Part shown: piece by piece, positions 61,268 through 64,000 of the stretch | Position numbering within the stretch: position 1 is the first letter of the stretch | How the letters are laid out: each line of letters begins with the position of its first letter | DNA from: Branchiostoma belcheri | Taxonomy: Eukaryota > Chordata > Leptocardii > Amphioxiformes > Branchiostomatidae | Length of the DNA stretch: 64,000 nucleotides | Direction: 5' to 3' | Assembly (NCBI RefSeq): GCF_001625305.1 | Contig: NW_017803268.1 | Location: 2,151,334 to 2,215,333 of the forward strand | The notes under the pieces: generated by a model | Seen by the model: the letters and a program-made list of their open reading frames with translations, nothing else | Told to the model about the DNA's origin: nothing | The model's database searches: none | Position numbers and translations under genes: made by a program

Positions 61268-61348
61268 TTAACCTTTGGCATACCGAAGAAGCCATTAGGC
61301 TACCAATTCTCTTTTGGTTATACGGTTAGGCAGCAGGGAGAAGGTTAA
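61268..61348 (+). repeat. TTAACC short palindromic repeat
   Basis: It begins TTAACCTTTGGC and ends GGCAGCAGGGAG then AAGGTTAA. It is 81 bp and aligns with the copies at 38590 and 38746. Confidence 0.65.
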
Positions 61349-61994
61349 TCCATCCATCCAACAGAAGTTCTGTGGTCTTATTTTTTACCCACAATGCCTC
61401 ACCACCTATTCTGAAAAGCTGCCATAAAACAACAGCCTTTATCACATTTCTTCAACTTTTTAAGCCATAGTTTTCTATCATGTAGCATAAAATAACTCTT
61501 GACCCAGTCATAAAACTGATATGTCCTTGTAGCATAACCTCAAATACTAACACTCCTAAATATAAAACATATCAAAGTGGACAGTCAAGCCGGTCTGATC
61601 ACACGGCTATCATTTTTCAAGTTAGCACCCAGTAATAAACATTATTTATTGCCGATGTTACTGCTCAAAGTTTGTGTGACATCTCTTTTTTCATGCTTCG
61701 AAGATGAGTTAGTTCTTAAAGTTTGTAGCCCAACATTTCCACAAAAAGTTTCTTGTGAATATGAGTTAATGTTAGTAATAACTCAGTGTGACAAAGAAGT
61801 TTGAAAAGATAATTTTCCACTTTTTGTATGCCTCTGCCTGCCGAAAGAATGTATGAGAAATTCTGTGCCTTTTTGCCATCCAAATCAATCCATAAACAAG
61901 AAGCCATAGGCGACAATTCTCCGTGAAGTATTATATATTGCAACAAAAAGAAGTAGCCATTGGCGACAATTCTCTGTGAAGTGTGATAAATCGA

Positions 61995-62150
61995 ACAAAG
62001 AAAAATTGTTTAAACGCGCGTCGGCTCAGTCATCTTAAGACGCAACAACCAATCAGAGATGCGAGATGCCTACACGTGACGCGGGAAGGGCGCGCGATGC
62101 CCGAAATATTTTTGCGTCAATATTCAGCGCCGTGATTCAAGAGATTAATA
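61995..62150. promoter_or_regulatory. CpG-rich segment with CCAAT and E-box motifs, possible promoter
   Basis: There is a marked cluster of CG dinucleotides around ACGCGCGTCGG, ACACGTGACGCGGG and GGGCGCGCGATG, with an ACCAATCAGAG box near 62049. It lies in AT-rich flanks. It could be a promoter of an upstream NAV first exon or part of a transposable element. The CpG richness continues weakly to 63010. Confidence 0.3.
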
Positions 62151-64000
62151 CCCGGAAACAATTTTTTTCTTGTTTTGAACGCATTAACATGCATTTACGC
62201 TAATCTAGTATGATTCAGGGTTACTTTTTTTTAACCTGCCATGGCCAGATTATCTAAAGATGTGTGTATTGTGTGTACAATCTATAGAAAGAGAAATGTA
62301 CATCAGGTCCGATCATCCGATTTTCACGTTTCGGTTTTTTGGACTCGGTTCATGAACGTATTTTGGTTTGGCTCCTGGAATGTGCAAAAAAATGACTCCC
62401 GGGACTGTCTACAGGGAACACTCGCACATTCGCGGTGTATCAGGACAGCGCGACTGGTCGTCATTAGCGCAGTAACAGTTGCATAAACGGACGAAACCAT
62501 TTCAAAGAAATGGGGATGTTTCGAAAATAAGCATTTACTCCAATATCAAAACAGCTACGGTAAAAATAAAAAGACGTGCATCATCCCGGACATAATGCAA
62601 CACCACATGCGAAATTACACAGAAATGCGACGTACGGAAGAATGCGTTTTGGCTGCGAACATCTTCCAAAAAACTTGGCATCTCTTAACCATGGGCAAAA
62701 ACATCTGGAACCACTTATAAAAACCACCCCGTATCTGCATGAACTTTTTTGAACCCCACTGCTATTCCAAACAACGCGTTTTTCTGGACCATTCCAATTC
62801 GCCTCGTAATTGTAGGGGTGCGTCTGCGATATTACATTGACCGCGAAAGCAGCAACGGCAAAAATACACATTCGTGCATCAACACGGGCATGCCCGCAGA
62901 CGGCGTATAAAATTGCGTGCCGATTACACAAAGAGAACCCAGTGTTTTGACTGCGAACATGAAAAATCAGCCGATTACAACACTCCGTCCGGAGGTCCTG
63001 ACCTCCTTCACGGAGTAACAATGGTTTCTATCATTTCCTGCTGTGGTTTATGTTTAAGTACCATACCCTGACAGGTGATTGTGACTTACTGCTCCGCTAA
63101 TTTGAATAGGGAGGTTTCCATTTCCTTCATCATACACACGTGCACTTTTACAGCCATCAAACAATTTAACGAGCAGGCATCACTTGATATTTTACGAGTA
63201 AATGAGGACTATTAACTAATCCTTTTGCCCTGAAAGATCTCAGATAATGGAAAATCTTTAACACAAAGCTCCTGTGTGATGCCCTCTGGCCTAAAGTGTG
63301 GCACCAGCTATATATGGCAAGGGGTGGCATTCGAGGCATGGGGATTGGAAGCCGTGGTTGGATTGACTGGGAAAACACCCCGCAAATGATGAGTTTCTCC
63401 GCAAATATTTGTGTTTGTCTTCCCTTGCTGTGAGGAGCATCCCTTACGTGACAGTTATTTCTGTTGGGGGAAGGAGCCTATTTCCCTGTATCCTGGGACC
63501 CTGGTGAGGTACATACACCAGTGCTACCAAAGCACCTGCTCACAATTATAAACCGAAATTGCAGCACTTCAAACCAAACACAGAGCAAATTATGTCTGGG
63601 AAACGGAGGTGTCAAAGAAACACTCCTCTTCAACATTGGAAGCAAAGCAGCGTTCCTTGTTTAAACACAGAAATACCTTGTCCTAATTCCGGTCCGTCAA
63701 GTGGCCACAGGAATGGTAAACTTCCTAGCAATGGTCGCAGGCTGCGCTGTAGCAAATCCAAATAAACTTTAAATAAAGCTGTCTTTCTGTTTGAGAGCTT
63801 CCAGACTGCGGTGGATTCAGGAAAGAAGCGGTCTGCCAGAAACGTCTACAAATAAGGCAAAAACGGGGAGCCCCTCTTCCAAGACATACAAGTAGATAAG
63901 GGTGGATTACCCATCTCTGTACCATGTCCACAGCACAATATCGGAAAAAAAAAACGTCAAAATATTCCCCTCAGTATGTCATCTACTAGTCCCTCCCAAA

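Larger units (their letters stand above)
35517..64000 (-). other. 5' NAV intron or flank, transposon-rich, no coding exon recognised
   Basis: Reading both strands, I found no exon with NAV CH-domain signatures and no other gene family. The region holds the tandem repeat 39173-39573, palindromic and foldback elements, a Mutator-like element, a Harbinger-like element, three GGCCACACC-family MITEs plus a related one, two 212-bp ATTACG repeats, a 900-bp repeat with a TG microsatellite, and a CpG-rich block near the right end. The longest open frame (47551-48129, plus) starts inside a dispersed repeat, and I do not regard it as a gene. Confidence 0.6.

Noticed and set aside
62581..63021. 146-codon minus-strand open frame in CpG-rich DNA
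   Set aside because: There is no recognisable domain. Cys-rich but irregular composition and internal repeated segments suggest repeat-derived DNA. I keep it only as part of the CpG-rich finding.

Overview
This is a eukaryotic (animal) window: one very large intron-rich gene on the minus strand, embedded in transposon-rich, AT-leaning DNA. The gene is a neuron navigator (NAV1/2/3 family, invertebrate pro-orthologue). I assembled seven coding exons by hand (35444-35516, 31171-31309, 27197-27324, 25016-26741, 13245-13367, 7505-9483, 7142-7194; all minus). Each has AG/GT borders, and the reading phase is compatible at every junction. Together they give 4,221 nt, or 1,407 codons. They cover the end of the N-terminal calponin-homology (CH) domain, the long Ser/Lys-rich microtubule and EB-binding region, and the conserved blocks ahead of the coiled coil. 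The first CH exons lie beyond the right edge. The coiled coil and AAA+ ATPase exons lie beyond the left edge.

The single NAV gene, the very long introns, the MITE load and the over-represented TACATGTA palindrome suggest an invertebrate deuterostome, most likely amphioxus (Branchiostoma). The species is inference, not proof. I found no other convincing protein-coding host gene. The other longish open frames look like chance or transposon remnants.

Layout from right to left, the direction of transcription: 64000-35517 is 5' intron or flank with many DNA transposons; 35516-31171 holds the CH exons; 27324-25016 holds a small exon and a 1.7-kb Ser-rich exon; 25015-13368 is a 12-kb intron; 13367-7142 holds the next three exons; 7141-1 is intron. 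Three candidate alternative first coding exons, each with its own ATG and a splice donor of the same phase, sit at 20297-20349, 13972-14045 and 11127-11233. They would yield short NAV isoforms that lack the CH domain.

The mobile-element content is unusually legible. A 378-bp TRIM (miniature LTR retrotransposon) at 927-1304 has 133-bp LTRs, a lysine-tRNA-type primer-binding site, a polypurine tract and a 4-bp target duplication. Its LTRs each contain a tRNA-like sequence with intact pol III A and B boxes. Other elements include a 63-bp-TIR PIF/Harbinger-like element (54503-55374), at least six MITEs with TWA target duplications, a Mutator-like element with a 9-bp duplication (44138-44762), several foldback families, and two tandem-repeat blocks.
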